A stretch of 64,000 bases of DNA from Laguncularia racemosa (lineage: Eukaryota > Streptophyta > Magnoliopsida > Myrtales > Combretaceae), in NCBI GenBank assembly GCA_037954665.1, contig JBBMOL010000021.1, positions 5,952,001-6,016,000 on the forward strand, given 5' to 3'. The notes beneath the pieces were generated by a model. The model was not told the DNA's origin, did not search any database, and saw only the letters and a list, made by a program, of their open reading frames with translations. Shown here one piece after another: positions 12,446 through 24,655 of this stretch (position 1 is its first letter; the number at the start of each line of letters is the position of its first letter). Both the position numbers and the translations under genes were made by a program.

Positions 12446-13220
12446 CTTCTTCCCTTTAGCTGGGTCACGTGTATCATATGTGATCATCTTCCCTAGTAGA
12501 CTAACAAACACGAACAAAAAGGAGAAGCAGTCAAAGCAAATCTAAGCAAACCAAAATGATTTGTTTTTAGATTATCATCAATTTGTAACTAAAAAAATCC
12601 ATATAAATCATAAAACAAATTTAATCTAACGATTTACATCAAAATTTTCAAGATCAATTCAAATCTCAAACGGATAAAAATGGGTCTCAATCGTGGGTTT
12701 GATTCGAGCTTATTAGGTTAATCTTTGTGAGCCTATAAATAAATCTCGACCTTGTAAACTGGGAGGAGAGAGAATCATTGAAAATACGCTAAGAAACACT
12801 CCTAAATCACTAGACCCGTAACCACCTACAACTACCATTACTCCATTCACCAGCCATTGAAACTCCCTTTGCATCATTGCTATGGAGCTCTCATTGTCAT
12901 AGGGTCATCCACGCAATTGGAGAAGCTTGACAGTTGCTATTTCTTGAAATTCAAATGGGCCTATGCCTCCTCGATCTAGTTCACGACGTGTACCATGACG
13001 GCCGCGATTGCTTTCCTCTATTAATGCCAAAAACCCAGTTGGACTTGACTTGCATATACGGCTACATACGCCTAGGAAGCATTCCAATCACTCACCTCAC
13101 ACCACCACTTACTAGAGCACCCTGAGCCAACCAAACCCTTGATCAGCTAACTAGCAATTCGACTTGAAAACTGATCCACGAAGTGACCTATGCTTGAATC
13201 TGGCCTACGCCCAAGTAAGT

Positions 13221-13224
13221 ATTA

Positions 13225-13263
<39 letters not shown>
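13221..13263. repeat. (ATT)n microsatellite
   Basis: About 43 bp of near-perfect TTA/ATT units directly after AAGTAAGT. Confidence 0.95.
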
Positions 13264-13264
<1 letters not shown>

Positions 13265-14260
13265 GATTAATTGGCTCATTCAATTTTATCTTCTTATGGT
13301 GATTAGAATCTAATTAAATAAATGTGATTAATAAGGTAAGTTTTAAATTAATTAGGTTAATAACCTTTGCTTAGTTTAGTTAATGATCTTAGCTTAATAA
13401 ATTTAATTATAGGATTGAAAAAAAAAATATATAATGACATAACATGGTTAAGAAAATGGTTTCAATAAACGTCATGATTATGCAAGTTGTTACGGGGAAC
13501 CATTATGTAAGCCTTAGGTGTTGTGGTGTAATCGTCGCCTAAGGATGATTAGGTTTCTAATTTTTTTTTTGAGTAATACCTAGTCTATAAATATAAAGAT
13601 ATAAAATTTAAAAAAAAAATTAAGTGTTTAAGATATGGTTTTATTTTTTTTTTAAATATTTTCACAAAGAAAAAAATGATTTTCATGAAATAAAATTTTA
13701 ATTGATGTTTTCAAAATTAGAGTTTTTTTTAGTCTTTCGAAATTGGAAAATAAAGTTTAGGTTTAGAATTTTTTTAAAAAAATTAAATGGTAATAAATGT
13801 AAACCTGGCTTTTTTTTTTAAATTAAAATTAATTAAAGAACTAAAGTTTTATAAACAAATAAACTATGATTTATTTGATCTCGAATAGTGGGTACGTAGG
13901 TACCCTTATAGGGAAACTTTAAAAATTAACAAAAATATTTTTTTTTTGTTTTAAAAATTATTATTAGTATTATCTTTATTATTTTACCTTTTCACTTATT
14001 ATAAATATTTTTTTATATATGCTAAAAAGGATATCACAAAAATATAATCCAAATTTTAGAAAGTTAAGATAATAATCGTAGGGTTTTAATAGGCTAGCCC
14101 TCAAATCAAGAATCTCTCTGATTCTTTCTTTTCTTTTTTTTTTTTCAAATAAAAAGAGATGATTTTATTGATTAGTGTTTAAGTTAGGATTAATTTGCTC
14201 AACTAATCCTAAACTTGACAATTTTTCTCAATTCCAGTTGGGTGACGACTCCAAATAAAT

Positions 14261-15569
14261 AAAAAATCAAAATTTTCTTGATTTAAGTTGAGAGTTCGTA
14301 TTAAATGAGTATAGGATTTAATATGAATCAAATTAGAAAAAATAAAATTAAAATTAGACTCGACATTTACAAATATCATTCAATTAACAACCTGATTGCC
14401 TCATATTGATTAGATCCTAGATGGTTTCCTAGCCCATAATCATGATTTACGCATATTAGGTTAGGATTTCTAGGCTTCCCAGTGAAAAAAGTTTACTAAA
14501 GTGCATACCTTAGCCCTGTTCGGGGAAAATCTCTTTGGATTCGTCGCACACACCTTTAGAATAGCCTTTTTTTTTTTTTTTTTGGATTTGCTTTTCAGTC
14601 CAATATTAAAGTGTTAGGAATCCCTTGTTTATAATTCAAAACGATCTTACGGCGCTGAATACTTACCTTTGGTTGTACTTGCTTTCCTACTCTTACTCTT
14701 GTGAAGATTCCTTTTCTCTTTAGACAAAACAGGTGGAATTGTTAGTTAATCCCATCGATTCTCCTAATTGAAGAGTGAATAAAATAGAATCGACTAGCGA
14801 ATACATTATGAGCTTACCTTTAATAGTGATTCCTTGCCCACCGTCTTAGAAAAGAGAGAGAACTTGCACAAGAGAGGGTTAAGAGGGCAACAATGCACTA
14901 TAGGTTAAGAGTGAGAGTTTGGCTTGTCTCAGTTTGATTTCCTGTAAAGTGAAAGGGCAAGGTTAAGTGTCTATCTATAGGAAGGAACCCTTGGGAAAAT
15001 GCTCAAATTATCGTTGGTTTTAGTTTATTTTAAGGGTATTTCATTGTGTATGTAAATGATGAAATATGTGATATTTTCATACTTAGTTTTTATTTTTACA
15101 CATTTTTTTTTTTTTTTTTGGGATAAGTGGTTACCCTTAATAAATAACATTAAAAAGTTCAACAATAGATTTTGAGATGAGAAGAACTCACTCGACTCGT
15201 AGAAATAAAGGCAATCAGTTGAAGTTCCATACAAAACGAAGTAAGCCCTATTTGTTTACGAGTTGAGTATGCATTAATTGGAATAGATTGTTAAATCACG
15301 TGCATATTATACGATCGAATTAAGTGAAGTTAGTAGATTCCTCAATAATTGTTGGTCACCTTATGTCCAAAAAATGGGTTAGGAATTTACTGCGAGTTAC
15401 CTAATTCTTGATGCCTCATCACTACAGCAATCATTATTAACTTTGTTGTTCGGAACAATTAACTCAAATTCGATGTTTTTTATGTTCTAATTTTATTCAC
15501 GACTCATAATGGTCTTCATATGTATGTGTATTTTTTTTAGCTAATTATTATTATAAATGGAAGGGGAGG
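14261..15569. other. Non-coding stretch before Gypsy-1
   Basis: No supported gene. 14,800-15,000 has, on the minus strand, a TATA-like CTATAGATAGA followed by a C/T-rich leader and a GGTAAGCTC donor-like site, which may be another decayed LTR. Long T runs occur at 14,568-14,583 and 15,103-15,119. Confidence 0.4.
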
Positions 15570-16071
15570 TGACGCAGCGTAACATGCGTGAACTATATTG
15601 AGATTATCACAAACTGTTGATTCTGCGAATACTTGAAGTGTAATATTCAAATACCTATTGATTCTAAGAATTTTTAGGAATTTGGCATCCAAATTCAAGA
15701 ATTGTATAAAATTCACAAATTTGGGAAAAGAAACAGAGCAAAACGGTTCACAATAGTTTTTTTTTTTTTTCATTCAATAATGATCTGTCCCTTTGCCTTA
15801 GAGCATACAAATAATAATAAGTTCAAACTGCAAAAAATAGATATAAAACATTTACCAAAAAAAGAAACATCTAAAAATAGCCGAAAATAGAAATTTCTAA
15901 AATTTAAGGATACGATATACCTTAGATGACAAAAACAATGCCACAAATGACATCTAAAACAGAAATATCTATAAAAAATTATAAGAAATCTAAAAATTAC
16001 CAAAATTAGTAAAATTGTCTATTTACAAGACTAAATAACGAAATTTGCGCAAAAAATGGTTTAGCTCAGCA
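15570..16071 (-). repeat. 3' LTR of Gypsy-1
   Basis: Aligns along its length with 20,229-20,725, sharing for example AATATTCAAATACCTATTGA, a long T run and AAAATAGCCGAAAATAGAAA. The plus-strand left edge is TGACGCAGCGTAAC. The internal-side edge is placed at about 16,071, where the two copies stop matching. Confidence 0.88.
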
Positions 16072-16139
16072 CCAAAGGCGATTTCCTTATATTTACCTGC
16101 AACTTTTTGTAAATTATTCTAAACAGTCTTGTGGAGTTC

Positions 16140-19100
16140 CTATAGGCTATGGACAAAGTCCTTTGCCTTTCCATGAATCCTGGTCTTATTAGGTAGTGGT
16201 AACAAATCAAGTGAACTCCTAGGAACAATAGAGTAAACAACTTGGAATAAACTAAACCCTATACTGCGATTGATTGTATGATTATGTGCAAACTCTGCCT
16301 GACTCAGCTTTTGATCCCAACTCTTCACATGTTCCCCCACTAAGCTCCTTAGTAGATTTCCTAGGGATCTATTAACTACCTTAATTTGCCCATTTGTTTG
16401 TGGGTGATAGGCACTACTAAAATTTCGTTGAGTATTGACGGTCTTCCACAAACTTCGGCAAAAATGGCTAAGAAACCTTGTATCTCTATCAAACACAATG
16501 GTTTTAGGCAACCTATGTAACCTATATACTTCCTTAAAGTACAACTGTGCAACACGAACAACGTTTGTGGTCTTCTTACAAGGAATAAAATGCACCATTT
16601 TAGAAAATCTATTAACTACCACAAAGATAGAGTCATTACCTCGCTGAGTTCGTGGCAACCCCAAAACAAAATCCTTGCTCACTTCAATCTAAGGTTGAAA
16701 AGGAATTGAAAGCGGCATATACAATCCTACATTTGTAGCTATCCCCTTGGACACTTAGCAGACTTTACATCTCTATACACATTTCTCCACTTCCTTATGG
16801 ATAGTTGGCTAAAAATAAGATGCATGCATCGATTACAAAGTCCTATCTCATCCCACATAACCTTCACCATGCAACTTCTAAATAATATGATCCCTTAAAC
16901 TACAATCTGGAATGCAAAGCTAATTACCCCTGAACAAAACCCATCTTGCAACAAGTACTTTATTTTGTCACTAGCCTTAACTTTTGCTAGAACAAAAAAA
17001 AAATAGGGATCACATTCAAGTAACTCAACAAATGAATTAAAACCAGGTACCTCTACTTGCATTTAGCTCAGAAGACTCCTACACTTACTTAGTGCATTAG
17101 CCACTCGGTTTGTGACACCACTCTTGTGTTTCACAACAAAAGTGAAATGCTCTAGATAAGCTACCCATGAAGTATGTTGAGATGACACTTTATCCTAACT
17201 ATGTAAATGCTTCAGAGCTTGATGGTTAGTATATAATATGAATTCTCTATGAAATAGATAATGACGCCAATGCTTCATAGCTTGCACCATAGCATAGAAT
17301 TCCACATCATAGGTATTATATCGTAGCTTTGCTTTTGTTAGCTTCTTACTAAAATAAGCTATTAGCCTACTATTCTGACTCAAAGTAGCTCTAATCCCTA
17401 CTTTAGAGGCATCTGCATCTAGCTCAAAAGGTTGATGAAAATCTAGTAACACTAGAATTGGGGTTGTTATAAGATGTACTTTAATTTTCTCAAAAGCCAT
17501 CTTTGCTTCATCAGTCCATAGAAACTTACCACCCTTCATACAGTCAGTGATATGAGCCATGATACTACTGAAATGGGATATGGATCGTCTATAAAATGAT
17601 GCTAAGCCATGGAAGCTTTAAATTTCAGTCAGTGTAGTAGGTCTAGGCCACTGTTTAACGACTTTCACTTTAGACTTATCAACCTGCAAACCATTAGCAG
17701 AAATTATGTAGCAAAGAAAAAGTACCTTTGTGGTCACGAATACACACTTTTTCAAGGCAGCATAGAAATTTTTCTTACACAACACATTAAGAACATCTCA
17801 CAAGTGCTAGAGATGCTGCTCTAGATCAATATTGTAAATTAGTATGCCATCAAAATATACGACAACACACTTCCAACGAATGGCCTTAAAACCTTATTCA
17901 TCACTCTCATAAAAGTGCTAGGTGCATTAGACAATCTAAACGGCATAAGCAACTACTCATACAACCTCTCTCTTGTCTTGAAGGTTGTCTGCCACTCATC
18001 ACCCACTCTAATGCAAATTTGGTGACACCTACTCTCCAAGTTTAACTTTGAGAATACCTTAGCTCCACTTAGTTGGTCAAGTAAATCATCTAAGTGGGGA
18101 ATAGGAAAACGATACCTGACAGTAATCTTATTAATAGTTTGGCAATCTACACACATACACCAAGTGCCATCTTTTTTGGGGGTCAGAAGAGTGGGAACTA
18201 CACATAGACTCAAACTTTCCCAAATAAAACCCTTCGCAAGCAATTCTTCAACCTACCTCCTCAGTTCCTCATGTTTTGTAGGGCTCATTTGACAATGTGG
18301 TTTGTTAGGAAAGGCTACACTAGGCTCAAGATCAATCTAGTGCTGGATATCATGTAGTGGTGGTAACCCATCTGGCAACTCATCAGGAAATACATCTTAG
18401 AACTCGGCCACCATTGAAACTACCACCTTAAGTACTTCAACTTCCCTTTCAACCTCTTTACCCACTAGAGCAAAGACAACTTCAGAGTCCTGTAATTCTT
18501 CCTCAAACTTAGCTAAAGACAGCAAGTTGGAACTATTACCCTGCTTAACAATTTTGGACTCAGTAGTGCTTCTATTAGGAACCAACATGATCTTCACACC
18601 CTTACATACAAAACTATAAGTATTAGCTCTACCATCATGAGTCACACCCTTATCAAATTGTCAAAGCCTCCCTAACAACAAATGACAAGCATCTATTGTC
18701 ACAACATCACACTAGATAAAGTCTCTATATTTAGAACCAATAGAGAATGTAACTAGTACTCATTTAGAGACACTTACCTTGCTACCCTTCTTTAGCCAAG
18801 CTAACTTGTAAGGTTTAGGATGTTGTTCTAGCATAATGCCTAGCTTTTTCATAGCTTCTGTGGACACAATGTTCTCACAACTCCCTAAGTCGATCATAAA
18901 CTAACAAACTTTGCCCGGAATAGTATAAGTGGATTAGAAAATATTGTTTTTGAGCCACTCTTCCTCTACTGCTTTAGGGGTCATATAGGATCTCCTAACC
19001 ACTAAATTTTACTTACCATCATTTGTCATAAGCTCCTCCTTAGTATATTCACTATCAAAGACAGGTTCATCGTCACCCACTGCTTCAAACACAAATTTGT

Positions 19101-20193
19101 CATCTTCCTCTTCTTCGTTTTCGACAAAAAGTGCCTTCTTTTCCATTCTCCTACATTCAGATTGTTGGTGACCAGCCTCACCACATTTAAAGCACTTCAC
19201 CCTGCTAGTGTTAGGGCCACTCATGTTTGCTTGCTGAAACACCCAGTAGTGTTACTACTTGAGGTTCCACCTCCGATAAGATTCACACCACTACTACTAA
19301 TGCCACCTCCACTACCCATTACACCACTACTCCTAGATTGTTTATGTTGTTTTTCAACAATCAACGCTCTTTGGTGTGCAACTGATACATAACAGGGTAA
19401 AATAAATTGACTATATCCTGAATCTACATCCTCAAACCCCTAATGTATCTAGCAACCAACTGATCATCCATTTCTTGAAGTTCATTCATAACTATCAATT
19501 GGTAAAATTCAAAAGTGTAATCATCTATTGATTTGCTATCCCATTTAAGATTTTGTGGTCTCTGGTACATAATGTGTTGGAAATTATAAGGTAAAAACAT
19601 TGTTCACAGATGCTTCTTCGTCTTTTCCCATGATGCAATTTTTTATTTTCCCAGCTTATTCCGAGTCAATTTTAATTGCTGCCTCCATGCCATGGCCTTA
19701 CCATACAATCTAGTTGCTACCAATTGCACCAGTTTATCCTTAGGGACTCCTTTGAAATCTAAAATCTCTTTAACCGTGGTCAACCAACCCAAGAATTCTT
19801 CTAGTTAGAGGCTTCCATGAAACTCCGGTATCTCCATTCTCATACCTAGTTCCCAATGCCTTTGGTCTTCTCTACACGAGGCCTAACACGCTTATGCAGT
19901 ATTACATCATACTACTCATCTTCCTCAAGAGAAGAGGAGTCATCTTTCGCCTCTTCTACAACTGGAATCGGGTTAAGGTTTCTCCCATGCCTAAGGTTGA
20001 TATTTTGATTTTGATTACCTATCAACATACCCATTCTCATTGCTAATCGATCTACAACCACATCCAAATGACGTTCCAACACCACATCTAGCCTTTTATC
20101 AATCATCTACCCAATTCTTAGCTCTAGATCATCATGATTGTAGGTTTCATCCACTGCAGCACGACATTGGTTAGTTTGTCTACAGGGTGCCAT
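16140..20193 (-). pseudogene. Gypsy-1 gag-pol polyprotein, inactivated
   Basis: Gag would start at the ATG read from 20,193, about 20 bp after the primer site. A retrotransposon-gag domain is readable at about 19,860-19,400, then a CX2CX4HX4C zinc knuckle that is intact (19,153-19,194). A protease-region remnant follows at about 18,950-18,650, reverse transcriptase at 18,410-17,700, RNase H at 17,560-17,195 (YTNHQAL for the usual YTDHQAL) and integrase at 16,682-16,140. The reverse transcriptase active-site motif reads YFDG at 17,846-17,857, losing one catalytic Asp. The integrase has Asn at the first catalytic Asp (16,611-16,613) and Lys at the catalytic Glu (16,380-16,382). Stops occur in all parts. 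A functional protein is excluded. Confidence 0.92.
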
Positions 20194-20212
20194 TGTTACC
20201 AAGAACAAACTC

Positions 20213-20226
20213 GGCTTTGATACCAA
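20213..20226 (-). other. Primer binding site of Gypsy-1 (tRNA-iMet)
   Basis: The minus strand reads TTGGTATCAAAGCC two bases inside the 5' LTR. It matches the 3' end complement of initiator Met tRNA (TGGTATCAGAGC) with one change. Confidence 0.85.
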
Positions 20227-20228
20227 TT

Positions 20229-20725
20229 GATGCAACGTAACACGTGTGAATTGTGTTGAGATTATCATAAACCGTTAATTTTGCGAATACCCAGAGTGTA
20301 ATATTCAAATACCTATTGATTCTAAGAATTCTTAGGAATTTGGCATCCAAATTAGAATTATATAAAATTTGCAAATTTGGAAAAAGAAATAGAGCAAAAA
20401 CGCTCACAACAGTTTTTTTTTTTTTTCATTTAATAATGATCTGTTCCTTTGCCTTAGGGCATATAAATATTATAAGTACAAACTGCCAAAAATAAATATA
20501 AAAAATTTACCAAAAAAAGAAATGTTTAAAAATAGCCGAAAATAGAAATTCTTAAAACTTAATAATAAGAAATACCTTAGATGACAAAGACAACGTCACA
20601 AATAGCATCTAAAATAGAAATATTTATAAAAGTTATAAAACATCTAAAAACTACCAAAATTAGTAAAATTGTCTATTCGAAAGACAAAACGACATAATTT
20701 GCCTAAAAAATGGTTTAACTCAATA
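20229..20725 (-). repeat. 5' LTR of Gypsy-1
   Basis: Partner of 15,570-16,071. The plus-strand left edge TGATGCAACGTAAC directly adjoins the primer binding site, fixing this as the 5' LTR for the minus-strand element. The outer edge is approximate. Confidence 0.88.
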
Positions 20726-21998
20726 CTAAAGATACTGACTTTTTCGAATTAGCTCGTTTCATTTGAAATAAGATTCAGAATTTAAAATTTTATATATTCC
20801 CATTAATATATAGATATATTATAGTATTATCGCATCTCAAAGATTTAGAAAGTTATCGTTTAGTAGTTGGATTTCCATATTCTCGTCGATACTATTGGAA
20901 ATGATCTATATTATATGAATTACATTTCATGCACAAACAGTCAAAGTATCACAATAATTTAATATTTCTCTTGCAGATGCCCATATCGATGTGTACTACC
21001 TCTGTTCTTTCACGTAAGTAATAAACTACCGTTCCTACTATGGAGATTTTGCGTTTTTCTTCGACGGTGCTTTGAATGGTCGATGCTTTGATTTTGAATA
21101 GTCATTCTCCTTATGAAAAACATAGTTTCTATTTTATTTATTTATTTATTTTTTAAGGTGGATTAGGCAAGTGCACATTGAAAAATCCTAAAGCCGTCAA
21201 GCATCCAGAGACCTACCACGTAATTATTTATGTCAAAGCTCTAGATATATGTGCCTACCACTTAATTATTTATGTTAAAGCATATATAATATCGGCGCAG
21301 GTATTGACATTCAAAATTGATAGGCCACTCGCACATCACAATGATGATAATGTTTCTTTTTTTTTTTTTTTTTAAATTACAGTAATATCATTTAAAAACT
21401 GTTAAAATTATTTTAAAAAACTTTAAAATTTTACAATATCACTTATATTTCCTTCAAAACATGCTAATACCGATTTTTTTTTTTCAGCCAATATATATAG
21501 GACCAAATCCATCATTTTACATTAGCATATAACTATAATAATTTTTCCTTTTAAATAGACTTATTATCGGATGCGACACGTATATTAATCGATCGAGTGA
21601 CATCATCCAAAAAATTCTTCATTCAGCACAGTACAAATTTAATTTTTTGTATTAATATATGACTTTAATAATTTTTACAATCCGATATATATATTAATTG
21701 ATGGAACATAACCTAAATCATGAAAACCCTAAGATCATACGATGAATTGGCCCAAAAAGAAAGTAATTACAAGTGTATATTTATGTAAAAAAAAGAAGAA
21801 AAAAACTGAATTGGTGTCTCATTAAATGAAACATTTGCCCATACTGATATTTTTCAAGTGGTGTAGGAGTAGTATTTTGCAAAGTTGGGTCTAATTCATT
21901 ATTTTGACAAAAGGAAACGTTACATTATTCTACTATATGATTAGCATTCGTATGAATGAATAATTATGACAAAAAAAAAAGAAAAGAAAAAAAATTAT
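20726..21998. other. Intergenic spacer between Gypsy-1 and the DnaJ gene
   Basis: AT-rich with homopolymer runs and no supported gene. It includes the 3' flank of the DnaJ gene. A 29-bp near-repeat occurs at 21,212-21,240 and 21,254-21,282. Confidence 0.6.
21212..21282. repeat. Two-copy tandem repeat, 42-bp period
   Basis: CCTACCACGTAATTATTTAT and CCTACCACTTAATTATTTAT, each continuing for nine more bases, match with only a few changes over 29 bp. Confidence 0.75.
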
Positions 21999-22517
21999 TT
22001 ACAGTTTTCCTCTGCTCTTTCTCTCCATACGTTGCCGTGATCGTTCTCGCAATTGCGAAAGCTGCTCTTCCCATACAACTCTAGGAAAAGCATTATTCGA
22101 GTTTCCATTTTCCTGCTCTAAAGATCCACAAGACGTTGAATCATGAAACCCTAGCTCATAATCATATTGCCGCCGCGAAATGGGGTCGGAGAGCGTCTCG
22201 TAAGCCTGTCTGAGCTCGACGAAACGCCTTGTGGACTCTTCTCTAGCAGAAGGAGGGCAAACATCAGGGTGGTACAGAAGTGCCATACTTCTGTAAGCTT
22301 TCTTAATCTCATCAAGCCCAACTTTCTGGGACCCAAGAGAGAGAAGTTGATAAAAATTGGATTTAGTACTATGATGAGTGGCAAACTCATAATTATTGGC
22401 CTTACATGAAATGGGTTTTACAGTCTTGAAGTTATTTGTTGGAATTCCCATCCTGCTTGGAGCGCCAAGAGATATTGATGAAATCTTGGGGTTGAGATGC
22501 AAAGACATTATTTCCAT
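21999..22517 (-). CDS. Chloroplast-type J-domain protein (DnaJ20/J20-like)
   Basis: A single-exon 172-residue protein. Residues 1 to about 45 are rich in Ser, Thr, Lys and Asn with few acidic residues, as in a plastid transit peptide. Residues 53-119 form a J domain with helix II, the HPD motif at 83-85 needed to stimulate Hsp70 ATPase, and the family block ELRQAYETLSDP (101-112). The tail (about 148-172) is a basic helix with RERSRQRMERK, as in Arabidopsis J20-type proteins; it lacks the G/F and zinc-finger regions of type I DnaJ. Established role of that family: delivering damaged plastid enzymes to Hsp70. Equivalence here is inferred from domain layout. The first ATG is chosen; a second in-frame Met lies at codon 4. 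Its upstream region is included in the tandem duplication. Confidence 0.93.
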   Translation of the reverse strand: MEIMSLHLNPKISSISLGAPSRMGIPTNNFKTVKPISCKANNYEFATHHSTKSNFYQLLSLGSQKVGLDEIKKAYRSMALLYHPDVCPPSAREESTRRFVELRQAYETLSDPISRRQYDYELGFHDSTSCGSLEQENGNSNNAFPRVVWEEQLSQLRERSRQRMERKSRGKL

Positions 22518-22620
22518 TTGAATGTATTTTTCTTTATGTTTGTATTGAAATTTGAAGCTAATACCTAATTAAGCTTGCAATGATTTTGCTAAGCTGAGTT
22601 TAATGGAGGTGTGTGATGCT

Positions 22621-22629
22621 ATTTATATA
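22621..22629 (-). promoter_or_regulatory. TATA box of the DnaJ gene
   Basis: The minus strand reads CTATATAAATAG here, a strong plant TATA match, 104 bp upstream of the ATG. That would put transcription start near 22,590 and a leader of about 70 nt. The equivalent site in duplicated unit B (about 29,841-29,849) has an A-to-G change on the minus strand (TATATGAAT). Confidence 0.7.
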
Positions 22630-24377
22630 GTTGAGGTAACTTAGGAAGATGGACAATGTACTAGGTCTTATCCGAGCACAATACTTCATTTTCATAGGGT
22701 TTTAGGTGGAAAATCGTTGAATAAAGTTTTGTCGGAAGTGGTCAACCTTTAGACCTTGTGCTTGGGACGATCCTTCCAAGCAGCTGCGTGCAGCTGGCAT
22801 TGAAAATATTAAAGTAATATGGCTACATTTTGGTTTTATTTCCCACTTAAGATTTGTGATGTAAATAAATCAAGTCGGTTTAAAGACTACACGAGTTGTG
22901 CTTAACATTTAATTTAATTAGGATTCGATTCTAGTCAAATCAAGATGAGGTTTGATAAGCAATACTTAAAATAGAGTTTGAATTTTAAATTTTTTCAGTC
23001 TAGTTCAAATAATTTGATTCCAATACAGCTGGATTCAATTTATTTGACACCTCGATTAAAGAGCTACACTAGTATAGATTTTTCCAAGTTAATTCTTTGT
23101 TTTTCCCCCTTAGTAAAATATTTCCCAGTCTCATACGGTTTCCCACTCGCCTTTTTGACTCTACGCATCCGCCATGCGCCCAAATCCACAGTTTATGAAC
23201 GCGGCAAGATGGCTTGCTTTAGGATCCCCACGAGGCCTAACTATATATACACGCCAGGCGCAAATGCGATTTACAACTATTCTCGATAAAATTTCATAAA
23301 CCTTTGTATGAGAGCTCAAATACTAATTCTTTCACATGTTATTAATAGTACAACATTCATTATCGTTACTCATAATCTGAAAGAAAAAGAAAAAAATAGT
23401 AATGGAAATGTAAGCTACAGTCAAGTGAATATATCCTAATCATCTTAGTATGGTTATTAATAAAAACATTGCTAGGACGCATTTTTGTTGACCTAGGTCC
23501 ATGCATTAACCGTCCATGGGTCTACAACAGGACATGGATATCATCTTGAGCGTGGTTTAGCTCTTTTTGGTTTTGATCATGAAAAAATTATACATATATA
23601 AGTGTTTGGAACCAATAATTTTTTTATGTTTTTTAACATGATTGATTTTAAATTAGCTATTTGGAGTTTGAAACCAGTGCCTATGGGGTGTATCGAGCTT
23701 GTTTGGCCTCTCTAGTTTCAGTAGGAGTAAAGAATCTTTGGTGGACTCCTATAGGAGAGTCTCAATTGGCGTTGATCTTATTTGGTTTTCTTATTCGCAT
23801 TTGATTAATAATTCATTATCTAGTAATTTATAAAATGCTACGATTTTATTTCGTTGATTTGAGTCATAATTAATAAACAAGGGAAACATAAACGCAAAAA
23901 AAAAAGGAGGATGGGTGCATTTAAGAAAGAATAGAGCTTGGAAAGAAGACAAAGTAATAATTTTAAAAGTTTTTTAAGGGAAAAATAGAGAAGAAAAGAT
24001 GATGCTGGAACTAAAACAAGGGAAGATCCCTCAATTCTATTGAAACCGTCCAAACTTGGGGCCGGAGAAATGTAAGAATATGATGGGTTATATATTACTG
24101 TGTTATTAGTCCTCTTTTTTGTTAGGTGAGATCTCTTCGATTTCTTATGGCTCCGAGTTTATGTCCTGCTAGATCGAATATTAACCATATAAACTTACTT
24201 TTAAATTCCTCTTTTCTGATCTTGCTCACATCATTCCTCTCCTCTTGCAAAAAACTCACCTCGATTTACGTCAATAAGGCACATGAAAGGGAAAACAGAT
24301 CGTATATTCTCTTACCATGTAGCAGCTAATTCATAATGTTGGATGATAACCTACGACTAAAGTTTTACGGAATGTAT

Positions 24378-24643
24378 TTTAAAAAAAATAGCAAAAAGAA
24401 TTGGGAAGATTTTCTCATCTTATTTCAGTCCCAATTAGGTTATATATATATATTGTACACGTCTAAAAAAGGAAAAAAAATTGGTTTATAATTATGCCAG
24501 AATATTTACAATCTTCAACTCCTAAAAAAAAAAATAACTAGCTAAAACTAACATATATATATAGCTCAAAATAGGGAGAAAGTCACATACACAACATGGC
24601 AAATATGTTGAAGATATTTTGCAAATCTTAAGATACTACAATA
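24378..24643 (-). repeat. 3' LTR of the copia element
   Basis: Aligns with 29,099-29,365 through GGGAAGATTTTCTCATCTTA, TGTACACGTCTAAAAAAGGA and GGCAAATATGTTG. The internal edge abuts the polypurine tract. Confidence 0.92.
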
Positions 24644-24655
24644 CTCCCCCTTAAG
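24644..24655 (-). other. Polypurine tract of the copia element
   Basis: The minus strand reads CTTAAGGGGGAG directly before the 3' LTR. It overlaps the end of the RNase H reading frame (stop at 24,651-24,653). Confidence 0.85.

Larger units (their letters stand above)
12053..14260 (+). repeat. Candidate solo LTR of Tat/Ogre type
   Basis: It opens with GACACCCCATTTTTGTCACC followed by an A-rich AAATAA tract, and has a TATA box (TATAAATA, 12,734-12,741) followed by a GGGAGGAGAGAG leader. It ends near TCCAGTTGGGTGACGACTCC at about 14,235, wording I associate with Tat/Ogre-lineage LTR ends. No internal region or partner LTR follows, so a solo LTR is inferred. The short frames at 12,905-13,125 lie inside it and have no family resemblance. 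Boundaries are approximate. Confidence 0.4.
15570..20725 (-). mobile_element. Gypsy-1: dead Ty3/gypsy LTR retrotransposon
   Basis: Two LTRs of about 500 bp flank an internal region that reads, on the minus strand, primer site, gag with zinc knuckle, protease region, reverse transcriptase, RNase H, integrase. That order (integrase last) is diagnostic of Ty3/gypsy. The element is complete in layout but every domain is broken by stops, and catalytic residues are lost in reverse transcriptase and integrase. No clean target duplication was found at the edges. The LTRs differ at many positions, so the insertion is old. No chromodomain is evident between integrase and the 3' LTR. Confidence 0.93.

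Noticed and set aside
12905..13125. Overlapping 60-63 codon frames on both strands
   Set aside because: They lie inside the candidate Tat-type LTR leader, match no family I recognise, and overlap each other antisense.
22978..23289. 103-codon plus-strand frame upstream of the DnaJ gene
   Set aside because: The matching part of unit B does not keep the frame, arguing against a coding gene.
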